Assembly: GCA_019009955.1 (NCBI GenBank)
Contig: CM032230.1
Span: 32,584,001-32,648,000, forward strand
Reading direction: 5' to 3'
DNA from: Riptortus pedestris
Lineage: Eukaryota > Arthropoda > Insecta > Hemiptera > Alydidae
Length of the DNA: 64,000 nt
Shown: piece by piece, positions 1 through 11,626 of the stretch
How the letters are laid out: each line of letters starts with the position of its first letter
Position numbering within the stretch: the stretch's first letter is position 1
Program-made: the position numbers and the translations under genes
The notes under the pieces: model-generated
Database searches by the model: none
Told to the model about the DNA's origin: nothing
Seen by the model: the letters and a program-made list of their open reading frames with translations, nothing else

Positions 1-635
1 CGACAGACGTTGGCCAGCAAGATATTTCAAGCGATTAGGATATTAAATTTAATAATATTATGTTTAAAACAAAAGCTACTTTTAATAACACAAAAAACAA
101 CTTTTGTCATAACAACACTCGCGTTTGCTTACAAACAAATAGAAAATGAAATATAGCGAATTTTTTATTCAGGCTTCCCTTATAACCCCCACTCCCGTTT
201 GAACCTAAAAAAATTAATATAGCTTATAATCATGGAAGAATTAATGCTAATTTAAATATAGAGTTTTGTTAAGTTCGGTTCAATCGTTAGTGCCCAATAA
301 AATTGTTGGCTCCCACTTTAAATTTTTAGTGTATATCTCGTTTATACTTTGTTATACGACAAAAGTGAATATAACAAAAGTTACTCTAAATAACAAAATA
401 AACAACTTTTATCCTGAGCATATCTGGCGAAAAACCAATAGGAAACGAAATATTGCTATTTTTAATTTTAGGCCTTCCTTACAACCCCCACTCCTGCTCC
501 ATCTGTCGGGCTGATTTGTGTATCTAAACCATCCAGCGCGTCACCCAAACGCATACAAAAAAATTCATTCAAATCAGTCCAGTTGTTTAGGAGGAGAACG
601 GTGACATACGCACGTAGAGTATAATTATATATATA
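1..635 (+). mobile_element. R-family retroposon, 3' portion (RTE-like)
   Basis: This copy is truncated by the left window edge. It contains R-family internal units: the arms AACAAAAGTTACTC and AACAACTTTT around 376-412, the C-rich block 'CTTATAACCCCCACTCC' near 179-196 and its repeat near 480-494. It ends with 'CAAATCAGTCCAGTTGTTTA' and a TA-rich tail around 570-635. That tail is the kind found at 3' ends of arthropod RTE-type retroposons. No reverse transcriptase reading frame is present, so this is a non-autonomous or 5'-truncated copy. Assignment to the RTE clade is by the tail only. Confidence 0.55.
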
Positions 636-1031
636 GAGATTAGACATAGTTACTTATAGTCATAAAATTGCTTGTTTGCATTAATGACAGCGACGTATAT
701 TATTCAAATTGTTTATTACTATAATCGGTTAAATTAAAAAATGAATTATCACCGAACGTTTTATGGGAGTCGGATGAAGGCAAGAGAGTGCGAATTTTTG
801 TTCACTTAACTTTGAAACTTGAGTTCTAGCCGACAGTAGGCAAACTCCCAGCATGAGGTTATATACGTAACACTTTGACATTTTTGGAGTAGAAATTAGT
901 GATATGGATGTGACGTAGAAATGATATATCTCCGTTTATCATAACAAATTGAAATGTATAACGAATGTTCTTTTTTAATGTGAGGTGACAGATATTAATT
1001 GAGTCGTAGGCCAGCTAGTCATGCCAACTAA
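636..1031. other. Unassigned AT-rich intergenic DNA
   Basis: No ORF, repeat or regulatory signal recognised. The stretch separates the first R copy from a short open frame at 1032. Confidence 0.5.
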
Positions 1032-1184
1032 AACACAAACATTCCGCCCCTAGACTTTTATTGGGTAAAAGAAAGGAACCGACCATCTCCAGAAGGGCTA
1101 ATTATAGATGGTAGTTCAGATTTGTCTAGAGAGCCAGTCATTGGTCCTAACAACATAAAGGCAATAATTACTAGCAATGACTAG
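1032..1184 (+). other. Unassigned 50-codon open frame, no start codon
   Basis: The frame opens after a TAA at 1029-1031 and closes with TAG at 1182-1184. The translation begins TNIPPLDFYWVKERN and contains SPEGLIIDGSSDLSRE. It has balanced charged and hydrophobic residues and a higher GC content than its flanks, which suggests a coding relic rather than noise. No convincing splice sites flank it and no family was recognised. It could be an eroded transposase fragment or a chance frame. Confidence 0.18.
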
Positions 1185-2095
1185 ACTGACTAACTACTAA
1201 CATGTCTAGGGGAGTCATAAATAGTAAATGATGACAGATTACTTGATAGTGGTTAGGAAAAGAGGAAGAAATCTGTAGAACGAACGGTCTTATATGTTTC
1301 GTAGTTAATATCAGTAATTAGAAATTACAATTTTATTCTGTAAAAATTGCCTACTATCACTTATAAAGGTTTATAGCAGAACCGACTTTATTTGACAATC
1401 TCTCATCCTGGTTACTTTGTGAAACATATAACTATAACACAGACATTTACCAATAAATAACGTTAAAAACAATAAAAACACCTGTTTTATGTAAATATTT
1501 TAAAATATCATGCGTCCCAATCCGTAATTGCATTATACAGTTGACAGATTCTGTTTATGCGTACATTAAAAAAAAAAATAAAAAAAAAAATTAAATTTTA
1601 TTTACATATGATATATCTGTTGTTAGCTTTCGTTGATAATTTCCGAATTTGATTGAGTTTAAGGAGTGGAAACCCTTAAATTATGATTTTAATTGGTTTC
1701 CTTTTCAGTTTATGAATGGACTATATTTTTTACATCTGAGTAGTGTCGTTTTACTTCCAGCTTTCCTTATTTCCTAACTCTTATTATTTACACATATATT
1801 ATTTTTCATCATTGAAAACCGAAAAAAAAAAATGCCGAAAAAACCGAAAAGTTTAATTATGAACTGCAGAGCTGCTTGGTGAAATAAACGAGTATAGGAC
1901 TAAAAACACAAGTTATGTGGAGATATTGAGTAATAATAAAAAAGTATGTTGTTGAATAAAGCAGATTTCCACGTTTTGTTATATTTATTAACACAAATAA
2001 ATCTAATTTACTTCTTATATGTCCACCAAACGCGGTAAACTTACACAAAATAATATTCAGAAATTCATCATAAATTTTAAATAATAACACAAGAA
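1185..2095. other. Unassigned AT-rich DNA
   Basis: Poly-A/poly-T rich sequence, including A-runs near 1567-1590 and 1823. Nothing else recognised. Confidence 0.5.
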
Positions 2096-2230
2096 TCACT
2101 CAAGCTCCACTGCGGAATATTAGGGAATGAGATTGTGAATCATATAGCAAGTGATTAAGATATCTCTTTGGTGTCATCATCCCTGAATTTGCTAGAGTAA
2201 CATGCGAACGAGCTAACATTATACTCAGGT
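2095..2230 (+). pseudogene. LINE RNase H-domain scrap
   Basis: The frame at 2108-2155 reads HCGILGNEIVNHIASD, followed by an in-frame stop. This matches the conserved C-terminal part of non-LTR retrotransposon RNase H domains, where the pattern is HxGIxGNExADxLA. The surrounding sequence has stops in all frames and no reverse transcriptase motifs. It is therefore a short, dead fragment of an RNase H-bearing LINE. Recognition rests on this single motif. Confidence 0.45.
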
Positions 2231-2419
2231 ACAAAACAATGACTGAATATAGTTCTAACTGAAGTAACACAGCTTACACCGATATAGAGGTGACATTGTG
2301 GTTGAACTATAAAACTCAGAGGACTCAGTAAATACAGCTTTCGAAAGAAACATGAACAAGGAAAATAATTATTGTTCAAAAGACTCCACTTAATCATTCA
2401 TTCATTTCATTTATAAATA

Positions 2420-2640
2420 AACCATTTTTAATTAATTAAACTATTTCCTAAAAATAATTTTGATTGTTTGCAATTTACTTTATTCTACTAAGGGTAATTG
2501 AGTCGGGTTATCTATAGGTAACCATCCATTTCTAGCCCGTATGGGACTAAGAATTTTATTTAGTGAGTTCATCACTAGATAAATTCCTACGCCCCAGGTG
2601 AGAATCGTAATCACGATTCTAGGTTTGCCAACCAACACCA
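2420..2640 (-). mobile_element. tRNA-derived SINE (family S)
   Basis: On the minus strand this carries the S-family body and tail. The plus strand shows 'GAGTCGGGTTATCTATAGG', 'TTCTAGCCCGTATGGGAC' and 'ATTTAGTGAGTTCATCACTA'. The tRNA-like head lies near 2590-2640, with a B-box-like TTACGATTCTC. Other copies are at 9.2, 14.2, 30.5, 41.0, 49.2/53.5, 54.9 and 57.6 kb. The head resembles tRNA-Ser/Leu (GTTAAGGCGTTRG). Confidence 0.55.
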
Positions 2641-2681
2641 TAACTTACATGGCTTTCAATGAGGCTATCTATCTTTAGAAG

Positions 2682-3027
2682 AAAAAAAGTTCGCAGGGGC
2701 TGCGTAAGCAGATGTCCCTCGTGAAGTTTAATAATAAATCTATTTACTGGTAACACAACACCACCTTGAATAAATACAACCGGAAAAAAAAAACCACCTC
2801 CCCCGATGGGTTGCGTCTGAAATGTAAACAAACAGGTCTGCCAAACTCTCACCGGAAAGAAAAACAATTACAAAAATATATCAGAACATATCATATATAT
2901 ATATAATTTTGAAAGGACCTCATTTTCATCATCTACTGTGTAGGATCTATGGACATTTGAAGAAATATTTCGAAAATCATGAGGACAACCTCAATAGCTG
3001 ATTTCCTTTAGACGAAATCTGCTAAAA
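2682..3027 (-). mobile_element. H-family HINE-like element, short internally deleted copy
   Basis: The 3' hairpin end is seen at 2682-2740 on the plus strand (AAAGTTCGCAGGGGCTGCG) and the 5' end at 2995-3027 (GAAATCTGCTAAAA). The short (TA)n and the conserved block 'GGACCTCATTTTCATCATC' sit between them. At about 346 bp this is the shortest two-ended copy, having lost most of the middle. Confidence 0.6.
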
Positions 3028-3117
3028 AGTAGTCTTTAATAAATAAGAAACAGATAAAATAAATTGCATGAGATGAAATAGAGTAAGTAAATCCAAACAA
3101 TGTTTTTAAGGTTATTA

Positions 3118-3123
3118 TTTATT
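3118..3123 (-). terminator. Possible polyadenylation signal AATAAA
   Basis: AATAAA on the minus strand, about 76 bp downstream of the stop codon of the candidate terminal exon 3199-3434. The hexamer is frequent in AT-rich DNA, so this is supportive only. Confidence 0.25.
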
Positions 3124-3198
3124 TAACAAACTAATGTGCGTTACCTCATTTGAAATTCTAGAGAAAAAATTAGATCTCTTAAAAATATCGGAGCTGAG

Positions 3199-3434
3199 CT
3201 AAAAATTAAGTTTTCTTTCTTCCAATTTTTTTTTATTCTTAATTAAATTCTGCCGAAGGTATTTAGTATAATTAATGGCTTCATAATTGAAACCTCCTTC
3301 ATCCTCATTTTTTGTTGAAGCCTGAGCGTGAAGTGAGTGCTGAAGCCAATATGTGGATGAGCATGTGTCTTCAGTGCTCAAGCGGAAAAAAACTTCTCGG
3401 CCCCCGAAGCGACTCAAGAAGGCCGGACTAACGG
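3199..3434 (-). CDS. Candidate terminal coding exon, unknown protein
   Basis: On the minus strand a strong 3' splice site (eight T then CAG, at 3435-3445) opens a 78-codon frame that starts with two carried-over bases and ends at TAG (3199-3201). The peptide begins VSPAFLSRFGGREVFFRLS and ends with a lysine-rich KNKKKLEERKLNF tail. The 5' half is GC-richer than its surroundings, as expected of coding sequence. No domain was recognised. The upstream exon is not identified, and a transposon relic is the main alternative. Confidence 0.35.
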
Positions 3435-3849
3435 CTGAAAAAAAACCCATCGGTCCCTTTGAAGTCTTATGAACCGGAAAATTTGTTGGAACTAATACAT
3501 TTCCGAGTCAGGCCTAAAGTCGATTTTTCATACTGCACGCTCTTCAAAGGATGCTTTTCGACGGACATTGTCACTTCATGTGTGAACACGACAAGCTCCT
3601 ACACTTCCGTCTTGAACATAGCACAAAGCTGTGTTAATTGGTCCTTTCAGGAAAAATAGTGTGAACAAAAATATATTCCCTGGAAGTTCATTTATCAATT
3701 AACATTAAAGTCTATTTCCTCTCTTCTGTGTCCTATCTGTGTTATTTTTCACTCACTTGTCCCTAGTAACACTTTTATTATTATTATATATATATAAAGA
3801 TTTGTATCAAAATATTGAATAGGACCATTATTATTTAGTTATATACAAT
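3435..3849. other. Unassigned sequence with a weak open frame
   Basis: A 66-codon plus-strand frame (3459-3659) lies back-to-back with the candidate minus exon. It lacks a recognisable domain and its start would be TTG, so it is not called as a gene. Confidence 0.3.
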
Positions 3850-4260
3850 ATATTTCTAACTTGAACATTAACCGAGATTTTTTTTTTCAGCCTTCGTTAA
3901 ATCCCATTCCTACTAATGTTGTATTATCTAGAATGTTTTTATTAATGAACCACTTAATTCGAAGCTAAAATGCCAAATATTGTTTTTAACAGATCGTTAA
4001 TAGACGAGGCACATCGAAATGAATATTGTGATTTCGTCATCAATTGCATTTTTTCCTTTTTGAGTCAAAAATGTTTATGTCATACTCAATATTTAACCGT
4101 TTCATTCAACACCAAAAAAATATTAGGTAATGGCTGAAATTGGTTTTGGGGGAGAGGGGGGGGCTTAAGGAGAGCAGGGGATTTCGAAAATTCAAAACTT
4201 CTCCATTATTAAAAGTCGGATTGCAAAATGTCATAGAATTTATCTTGTTGAACTTGTGAT
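3850..4260 (+). mobile_element. Degenerate H-family fragments
   Basis: Two internal H segments are visible. One is 'CATTAACCGAGATTTT' with the long-subfamily C-rich block 'AAATCCCATTCCTACT' (3868-3920). The other is 'GGTAATGGCTGAAATTGG' with a G-run (4126-4160) and 'GGATTTCGAAAATTCAAAA'. Neither terminal end is preserved. Confidence 0.45.
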
Positions 4261-5550
4261 CTTCTCAGGCACTTAGGTCTCAAAGGTACCAATATCTGAG
4301 CTATGTGATCGAACATCTCTCAAAATCACGTCCAAATCCAGCAAATGTGCAGGCCATTTATTTTTGAGAATTTCGAATGATATTGTCTTTGATAGTGTTT
4401 CTATGACAAATACGATTATTTTGGTAAAAAAGAATTGTTTTCTACAAAATGACGTAACATAGCAAACTGATTGATGAAAGGATGTTCTCGGGAATGTTAT
4501 ATCATAAATATTATTATAACTTGAATTTTATAGTAACATTTATTCTTAAATGGATAAAATTATTCATTTATATAATTAATAACAACTACTTTTACTTAGC
4601 ACCTTAAGGGCTCATTTTTGTATTAATATTTCTTTTCAGTCTCTTTTGACTGTAAAATGTTTTAGTTTCAAGAGCTTTTGTTGAACTTTTAGTGATTAAA
4701 GTTTAACGTGAACTTCTTTAATGTATTGCACAAAATATAATTCAGCAACTTACCATAACACGAAAATAAGCTTTTCATTAAGAAAACATAGCCTGTCATC
4801 TAATCAGACAATGAATTAGAATGTTTTTGCAGAAAGTGTATTTTTTTCTATATATTTCACCAAGCTTTCGGTTGGATTCTTCAAATATTAAAGAGCACCC
4901 ACGATGCTTCTATACGTACTGAAACTATGCCTCTTTCTGAGTGTTGGTTGGCCTTCCCAATTCTATTAGGCGTTACGTACAACCTGAAACTGCATGCAAG
5001 ACAAATATGCATTTTTTTCTCCTTTAATGGATGTGATAATTAAATGTATTCTATTGCGAAGAATCCTTGAAAGTGGTGCCACACAGTCTGAAAGTTAAAG
5101 TGATAACAATGAGTTTATCAGAAATGGTCGAGCACTCTGTTTTCGTAATTTCAGTATGTAATTAATACGATATCTTGACCATTATAGATAAGGCGTATTA
5201 TGACATTTCAGCGTATTGCTCAGGGACATCAGCGGAAGTGGATTTTTCATCTGTCTATCAGTGCAATTTTTAATCGAACTTTTATGGACATGATCTGCGA
5301 TTTAACTGAAAATCAGGAAATTCGTCATCGCTTTTTTGTACGATTTGTAACTCTTAGGATGCAAAAAAATGCAATAACAATTTTAGAATTAGGCGCAGTT
5401 ATGACATGTCATACGAAGGGTATTTATACCGAAAGAGAAAATATTTCACTCTCTCTAAGAGTAACCATGAGTAATTAGTCGTAAGAGTTAATGCTTTAGG
5501 ATAAATTTGAAATATGTTGAATACGAGATAAGTTCATAACGTTTCTGTTG
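4261..5550. other. Unassigned AT-rich DNA
   Basis: No repeat family or exon recognised. A 92-codon plus-strand frame at 5200-5478 has no homology that I recognise and AT-rich codons, so it is treated as chance. Confidence 0.4.
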
Positions 5551-5720
5551 TCGTACCTGTCGGTGGAGACCGTCGTCACTGGCTGATGGTCGAGTACAGC
5601 TGGCAACCGCTTTCGATGCGATGGGATCATCTTCAAACCCGTCAAAAGTTGTACTCAGTTAGATGTCCGTTAGTCAGTATGTTTTTGTGCGTCTGGTCAC
5701 CGTATTAGTTTGATTACGTG
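5551..5720. other. GC-rich island with coding-like frames on both strands
   Basis: About 170 bp of markedly higher GC than its flanks. On the minus strand the frame FDGFEDDPIASKAVASC runs into a good 5' splice site (CACCGACAG followed by GTACGA). A stop lies just upstream and no clear 3' splice site is present. On the plus strand the frame VPVGGDRRHWLMVEYSW is also open. The coding strand cannot be decided and no family was recognised. Confidence 0.2.
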
Positions 5721-6059
5721 TAGTTGTTAACGTTTTAGTCCAAGTCTGTTGCATTTATACTGGCGGTTCTAAGCCTTTATTTGAATCATAATATTTAATT
5801 GATTTTTCTATTCTTATATAACAGCCAATAAAATCAACCATGGATGTAAAGAGAAGGCACTGAGGGGCTCAGATTAAATTTGAGGTATGTTTAACGAAGT
5901 ATGAGTCCTTCATCGTTAACCAGATTAATTTTAATGTAAATCAGCTATTGTGGTTATATTCATGACACTCTTTTGAAAAAAATAAAATGCTTCTCGATCC
6001 TACATAGGAGATGAATGAAATGAGGCCCGTTCTTATATATATATATATATATATGGAAT

Positions 6060-6190
6060 GCTGGAGGTTCTGAGGGTTAAGGCGTGGTTCATTCCCCGCC
6101 AAGAGAGAACTTAAGTTCACGAGCCTGCTACCACTGCGAGCTAGTGTCACACTACAAGAGATTACAGGCATTCTAGCGATTGTCTGCATC
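6060..6190 (+). repeat. Partial tRNA-like SINE head
   Basis: The stretch GGTTAAGGCGTGGTTCATTC followed by CCCGCC combines an A-box-like and a B-box-like segment of the tRNA-derived head seen in family S. The rest is not recognised. Confidence 0.3.
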
Positions 6191-6359
6191 TAATATTAAC
6201 TGAGATATTCAAATTTTTAATTTTCTGCCTTATGTAAGCCCCCACTCCTTCTCATTTGAAATGTGGCCATTATATGAAGAAGTGAGTTATTTCTAGCTTA
6301 AACTCAACTTATTTTCGTCTCGGACAAGGAAAAAGGGAGGGACGGGAGAAACAAAATCA

Positions 6360-6361
<2 letters not shown>

Positions 6362-6441
<80 letters not shown>
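6362..6441. repeat. (TA)n-(GA)n compound microsatellite
   Basis: About 25 TA units are followed directly by about 14 GA units. An initiator-like TTCAGTGG lies just downstream (6449-6456), and a 5' splice site CAG|GTAATAA lies near 6549. A GAGA-type promoter with a noncoding first exon is conceivable but weakly supported. Confidence 0.8.
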
Positions 6442-6445
<4 letters not shown>

Positions 6446-7280
6446 TCATTCAGTGGTTGTTTACGTTTAGTTTGGGGAAGTTTGTTTTTCCCATTGTGTT
6501 GTTGTTTACAAGTCTCTAGTGCTTTCCTATATAGTCTTGGACCAATACAGGTAATAACAACTCCGTAGCCACATTGAAAGAGCTTGCCAGATATACTGGA
6601 AGATCTGCGAGTTTCTCCAGTAAAATTATTAGGAGAGTATTTTATATACTAGTGGAACCAACTCAGTTATTGATATGCTATCCTCGTGTGCATCTGAGAC
6701 TAATCCCGATAAATATAGAAATCATTGTAAAAATATAACCTATTCAAATTCAGTTAAGAGGTCAAAAGGTCGACCTCCGCCATCTTTTCTCTAAATAAAT
6801 TTGCGAACCAGCAAGTGTAACAAAAATCCAGTAGGACATATACCAAATAACTAACACTCTTGCAGTAGCCAATTCAAGTTGTTTTTGTTCCTAGTAATTT
6901 AATAAATATTGTGAAAGATATCCGTAACCGGGTTTCCCACTCGACTGAAATGGCTGTACATCTTTAGAACGTTAGTAGAGAAGTCCTGAATTATATGACT
7001 TATGGAATAACGTTAATTTCTGGAACCATAACGTTTCTCATAGGTAGACGGATTATCTTTTCCGAAACGGATGAAAATAAATAGCCCGGGAGAAATATTG
7101 AGGGAATTGGAATTGTAAACATAAAATGAGTCAGTGGAGCAATATCGATTTGAGGGTCAGTCACCCCGCAGGAGGAAGTCAGGGTTGGCAGGACTGTACT
7201 AATTGCCCTTATCATTTATTACCAAGAATCCAGGGGGGAGCGCAAAATGAGGGGTGTTTTTCGCCGGGGGGCATCTAGAA

Positions 7281-7406
7281 ATGGTTGACGAAGAAGATTC
7301 TGGAAGAAGTGGAATTTTGCCAAAAGTTTTGATGGTAAAAAGAAACCCATCCACTGGCCCGTTTTTCGTCTGGGTTGTTATTCAGTTGCGTTCTCTTTAC
7401 AACTGA
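7281..7406 (+). CDS. Unassigned 41-codon ORF
   Basis: ATG in a good context (GAAATGG) opens MVDEEDSGRSGILPKVLMV and ends in YN-stop. Composition is coding-like and GC-richer than the surroundings. It is too short to identify, has no known domain, and may be part of an exon or a transposon relic. Confidence 0.18.
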   Translation: MVDEEDSGRSGILPKVLMVKRNPSTGPFFVWVVIQLRSLYN

Positions 7407-9190
7407 TGTTGGTGTGCGTTATTAGTCTGCTAGGCTTACTAGAGATTATGAATTTACTTAAATAAGCAAGCTAATAAACTCATTAAAACTATTAAGTACC
7501 ACTTAATTGGAATTGAACACATCATTACTCGCAGGATTTTTTTTTTTTTTGTATTTGCGATCCTTATAGTTTTAGTGTTGTACACGCCCAATATTTTTAT
7601 TATGACGTTACGTAAATTTCACCAACTCCCGGCTTACATTTAGTACAATGTAATTACTGCATTGCACACAAGTCTATTCCAATGTGAAATAAAAAACCTA
7701 GCAATTAAACTGGATGTAAATCTGAATAGACGTACTCGCTCTGTTGGTAGACGGAGGCACTGAAGGACCCTTAATGTCAAGACGAAGACAAACTAATGAA
7801 ATAGGCTATAATCCTACAATTTTACCTTTTTCGCACTATATTATATATAAACAATTCCAAACAAATGTGTATGACTCTAAAACTTGTTGAAATTGAGTAT
7901 TTGAGGGAACTGGACTAAAAGTGGAAATCTTGTCCATTTAAAAATGAAAAAAACTCGAAACCAGAATAAAATGTTAAGAGCTACAGTGAGTTTTTCTAAC
8001 TCCCCTCCCACTTCAATAGGGTACAACTAAACAATATAACAATCCTAAATATGAAATTTCAGTAATCTAAGGTAAGTCATTTCTGAGTTATGAGAGATAC
8101 TCATGTACAATCTTCAAGCTGAATCTAGTCAAAATGGGTTCAGTAGCCTTCCCTGAAAACGGATAATTGTGTCGTAATCTGGAGACCAAAAATTTTCGCG
8201 ATTACTGTACCTCCTGTACTTCCTACAAGGATATAACGCCGTACCATTTGTGTTAAGACAAAAATTACACACAATAACTCAATAAACAATTTAACACTTG
8301 ACTATAATGAAAATAGCCGGCTACTGTTAATGGATTCATATTAGAATCAGTTATATTAAAAGAAAATACATAATATAACTACCAATATAATATAAGATGT
8401 ATTTTCTAGCTGCTAGAATTATACAATTGATAGCCCGATTTTTGTATGGAGAATCAGACAAAGCTACATACCATGAAAATAATGTAGCATGATAATAGAA
8501 CAGAACACTTAAATTCAAATAACATGATTCAATGTTATAATAATTATTTTAATAATTATAAGGCGTAGTACAAATTTGTACTAGTGCTGGACAGAACTTT
8601 AAAATGTCTCAAATTCATTTAATTCGACTCAAAGAGTTTGCTTACTTCCATTAAATTTGATGACAGGGAGACATTAAGAATAAATCAATTTTAAACTAAG
8701 TTAAAGCCAGTGAAGGGTTCAGATTTGAGAGAAAGTGGAGGTGTGAATCTCATGGGAGACTTTGAGGGGATCTGAGGGCAGTCGTTATGATATCGTAAAT
8801 ATTCCACGAAGGCTCACCCTCCCAGCCTCCAGGGAACTCACCCTCTAGCCCCAGCTTATGGAGAATGGGGTTAGAATTGGATGACGGCGATAATTAATTT
8901 TGCCCTTCACTCATAAAAAGTATTTACTGTCACGCCAGTTCAGTGAGATTAATATGACCGGTTTTTTTTTTTTTTGTTTTGTTGCGCCTGTTTCTTTCTG
9001 AGGTCATAACGAGTTTTAGATGGGTAGGGGAATAAGTATAACCTCAGATATTTGGGCATTAAAGGCACTCTGCAGGAGATCGGTTCACTCAGAGCAATTT
9101 AGCTATTTGTTTATATTAAATTTCATTTTTTAAATGGTCAATATTCCAAATTTTTTTAGATTTCTATTATGTTATTCATATTTATTATTA
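7407..9190. other. Unassigned AT-rich DNA
   Basis: Contains homopolymer runs (T-runs near 7540 and 8960) and no recognisable gene or repeat family. A GC-richer patch at 8800-8880 has a 31-codon plus frame rich in P and S, which is not called. Confidence 0.4.
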
Positions 9191-9425
9191 AAAGTCGAGA
9201 GTTCAGTTTGGCCATGTGCGTTAAGGCGTTAGTTATAAACTCACTTAGTTAACTTAAAGCCGCGAATTCGATTCTCAAATGGAAAATATGAATTTATTTA
9301 CAGACATTAAATAAAATCTTTAGTCCAGCCCTGGCTAGAAAAGGGTGGTAACCTGTAGATAACCCGCCCTAGTGTCCCTTAGTAGCACAAAGTGAACGTT
9401 AATAATTAATAAATTAATAAGTCAG
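9190..9425 (+). mobile_element. tRNA-derived SINE (family S)
   Basis: The head contains GTTAAGGCGTTAG (A-box-like, tRNA-Ser/Leu type) and GCGAATTCGATTCTC (B-box-like) about 45 bp apart, giving a split RNA polymerase III promoter. The body follows with CTAGAAAAGGGTGGTAACC, AGATAACCCGCCCTAGTG and a TTAATAATTAATAA tail. This is one of the clearest copies in the window. Confidence 0.65.
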
Positions 9426-11512
9426 TTATATGTTTCAAAATCCTCATGTTATTCAGGTTCTATCTCAATGAAATTAGATTCGTGGATTTTAATCTATAAA
9501 AGTCAAAATGGTCATTTCATTTTAAGCAAATAAAATAAAATTTAGTTGAAAGGGAAAGTTGTGGAAGGTTACTAATGAAAAGAAAATACATTTAATCGAC
9601 TTCCTGATTTAAAAAATACTGGAGACCACTCAGAGGTAGGATCGAGTAAGCATCATCGATTTATACAGAATACTGAAGTTGAAACATCCTTTGAAAGCTC
9701 CTTGATAAATAAATAGCTTTTTTATCGGAAAAAAAGTATTAGTATTCTCGTCTTGTATTTTATGTGGCAAAACCTTTACTTGGTGTTATCGTCATTGGTT
9801 GAAGCTATCTTTGTACATACATTTTATGTCTGTACAAATTTTTCTTCTTTTAAATGATTTGCAATTAATGGATAATATTTCAGCTGCGCATTTTAAATTT
9901 ATGTATTTAGATATTTGCGTTTTGCTTCTATGGATTTTTAATCTGAACATTGCGCCTTTATTGAAAATATTGTATTTTCAAGTGGTTGTTTACTAAATAA
10001 GTAAAAATAATATTATTGTTGGATATAAAATATATTTATAGTATAAATACAATATAATTTATAAACAAGCTCGAATACTAAGTAGTTACTTATTTTAATA
10101 TAATAAAACCTATGCTTAGTCAGCACTATTTTGCCTATCTGGAAATCATAGCTTGATCATATCATAAGCATGCAATAAATTGGATATTCAATTCGCAACA
10201 GAAAGACTTAAAATAAGTAGTATTTCAACAAACAGTGGTTTTACAAATACTTCTAGTTGTAGGAAATTTCTCCATTCGAAACGTACAGAAAAGAGGTGGT
10301 TGAGATATCTCCTTCCACAATTCCTTGATATATCTGATGGAGGCTTGAAAGCTGAAGAAACTTATAAGCATGGATATTAGTTCCCCCCCCCAACTCTGCC
10401 CCCGCTGTACTTTTGGGTTTCCCCATACCAGCGGTCTCCATTTAATAATAGATATAAAATATTGAATAGATAAATTGGGCCAGTTAACTTAGCCTAGCTC
10501 ACCGAGTACGGCTAAGGATTAAAGTGCAACTTTTGGGAGATTTAGTTTAATTCTGAAAAGTCCTAGGGGAACCCGCAGCTGAGACTCCTTTGCCTCTGTT
10601 CAAAGAAGTGGCAGCAAGAGCCTAATTAACTAGCCTACATACCTAAAGCCTAAATACTAACCTAAACTCACATAAAACTATACATATAATTTACAAATAA
10701 ATTTCAACCCTAATCTCAGCTTTGGCCATGGTAGATCTCTTCAAATTGTGCTGTGATATTAGTTCAAAAACAGTCCTGAACCAATCACATCCCCGTAAGG
10801 GATCGAAATGAACCATATTCGTACGAACGTTTCCTTTCACTCTTGCCTACAAAGTACTTTCATCTTTTAACTGCCAGCAGCTCAATGCGGGTGATGGATC
10901 CATTTCATAGTTGACTCTCTACTCGAGGCACCTCCTGTGTCACGGATGTCAACCTGAGACTTCACGACGAAAGCGATATTCTAAATGAAGTCTTTTGTAA
11001 AGAAGTACCACTGGGCGTCATTCGGAGAGATTAGTTTTTTGACCCCCCGCCCTCCTTTCCTAAATGTCGTGAAAATAATGTGTGGATCTCATAATTTAAT
11101 AAAGTTGATTATTTTAGGTCACAAAGATGCTTTTTAATTGGAAAGATTGAAAAGTTAACTTATTTTAAGGAACTAATATCCCTACAACAGACGTATTCAT
11201 TTAATGTCGCATCCGCTGGCATAACTGGAAATCACATTACCAAGATTACTTAGTGGAAAACACAAACCTCAAACGGCAGAGCATTTTGCACACTGAAGAA
11301 CGGCTGCATGTTAGACACACATTTGTTCAAAATAGCATTCGTCCAACCTAATCCACAGGTCCAGCTCATGTACCTTGTTATGATCATCTCAGCCAAGACA
11401 AATCTTTTCAGTTCATGTCAACTAGTACAGTATTGGTCCGTTGACCTATTTGAACTCGTCCCCCCCCACTCCCACTCACTCTCTCTCTCTCGCCCTCATC
11501 TTTTTCTGTCAG
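9426..11512. other. Unassigned DNA
   Basis: Mostly AT-rich. A moderately GC-rich part at 10720-11060 has short open frames on both strands that cannot be told apart from chance. A C-run lies at 10383-10391. No repeat family recognised. Confidence 0.4.
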
Positions 11513-11626
11513 CGTTCTGTAATAATTTCCTTTATGTTGTACTTCGAAGTTGGTCATCCGGAGAAGCTGGAAATTGAAAAGAATGAAAGCGCTCGGGTTT
11601 TAGCCATTCATGGAAGGCGAATTTAG
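11513..11626 (+). CDS. Candidate terminal coding exon, unknown protein
   Basis: A long pyrimidine tract (CTCTCTCTCTCG then CCCTCATCTTTTTCTGTCAG) forms a near-ideal 3' splice site at 11511-11512. The exon is in phase 0, reads RSVIISFMLYFEVGHPEKLE, continues through ARVLAIHGRRI and stops at TAG (11624-11626). The hydrophobic start followed by a charged tail could be a membrane-proximal C-terminus. No family recognised, and an AATAAA lies about 350 bp downstream. A chance frame downstream of a CT microsatellite remains possible. Confidence 0.3.
   Translation, partial: RSVIISFMLYFEVGHPEKLEIEKNESARVLAIHGRRI

Noticed and set aside
10840..11140. Coding-like frames on both strands
   Set aside because: Both strands look equally plausible, no splice signals decide, and no motif is known; treated as chance.
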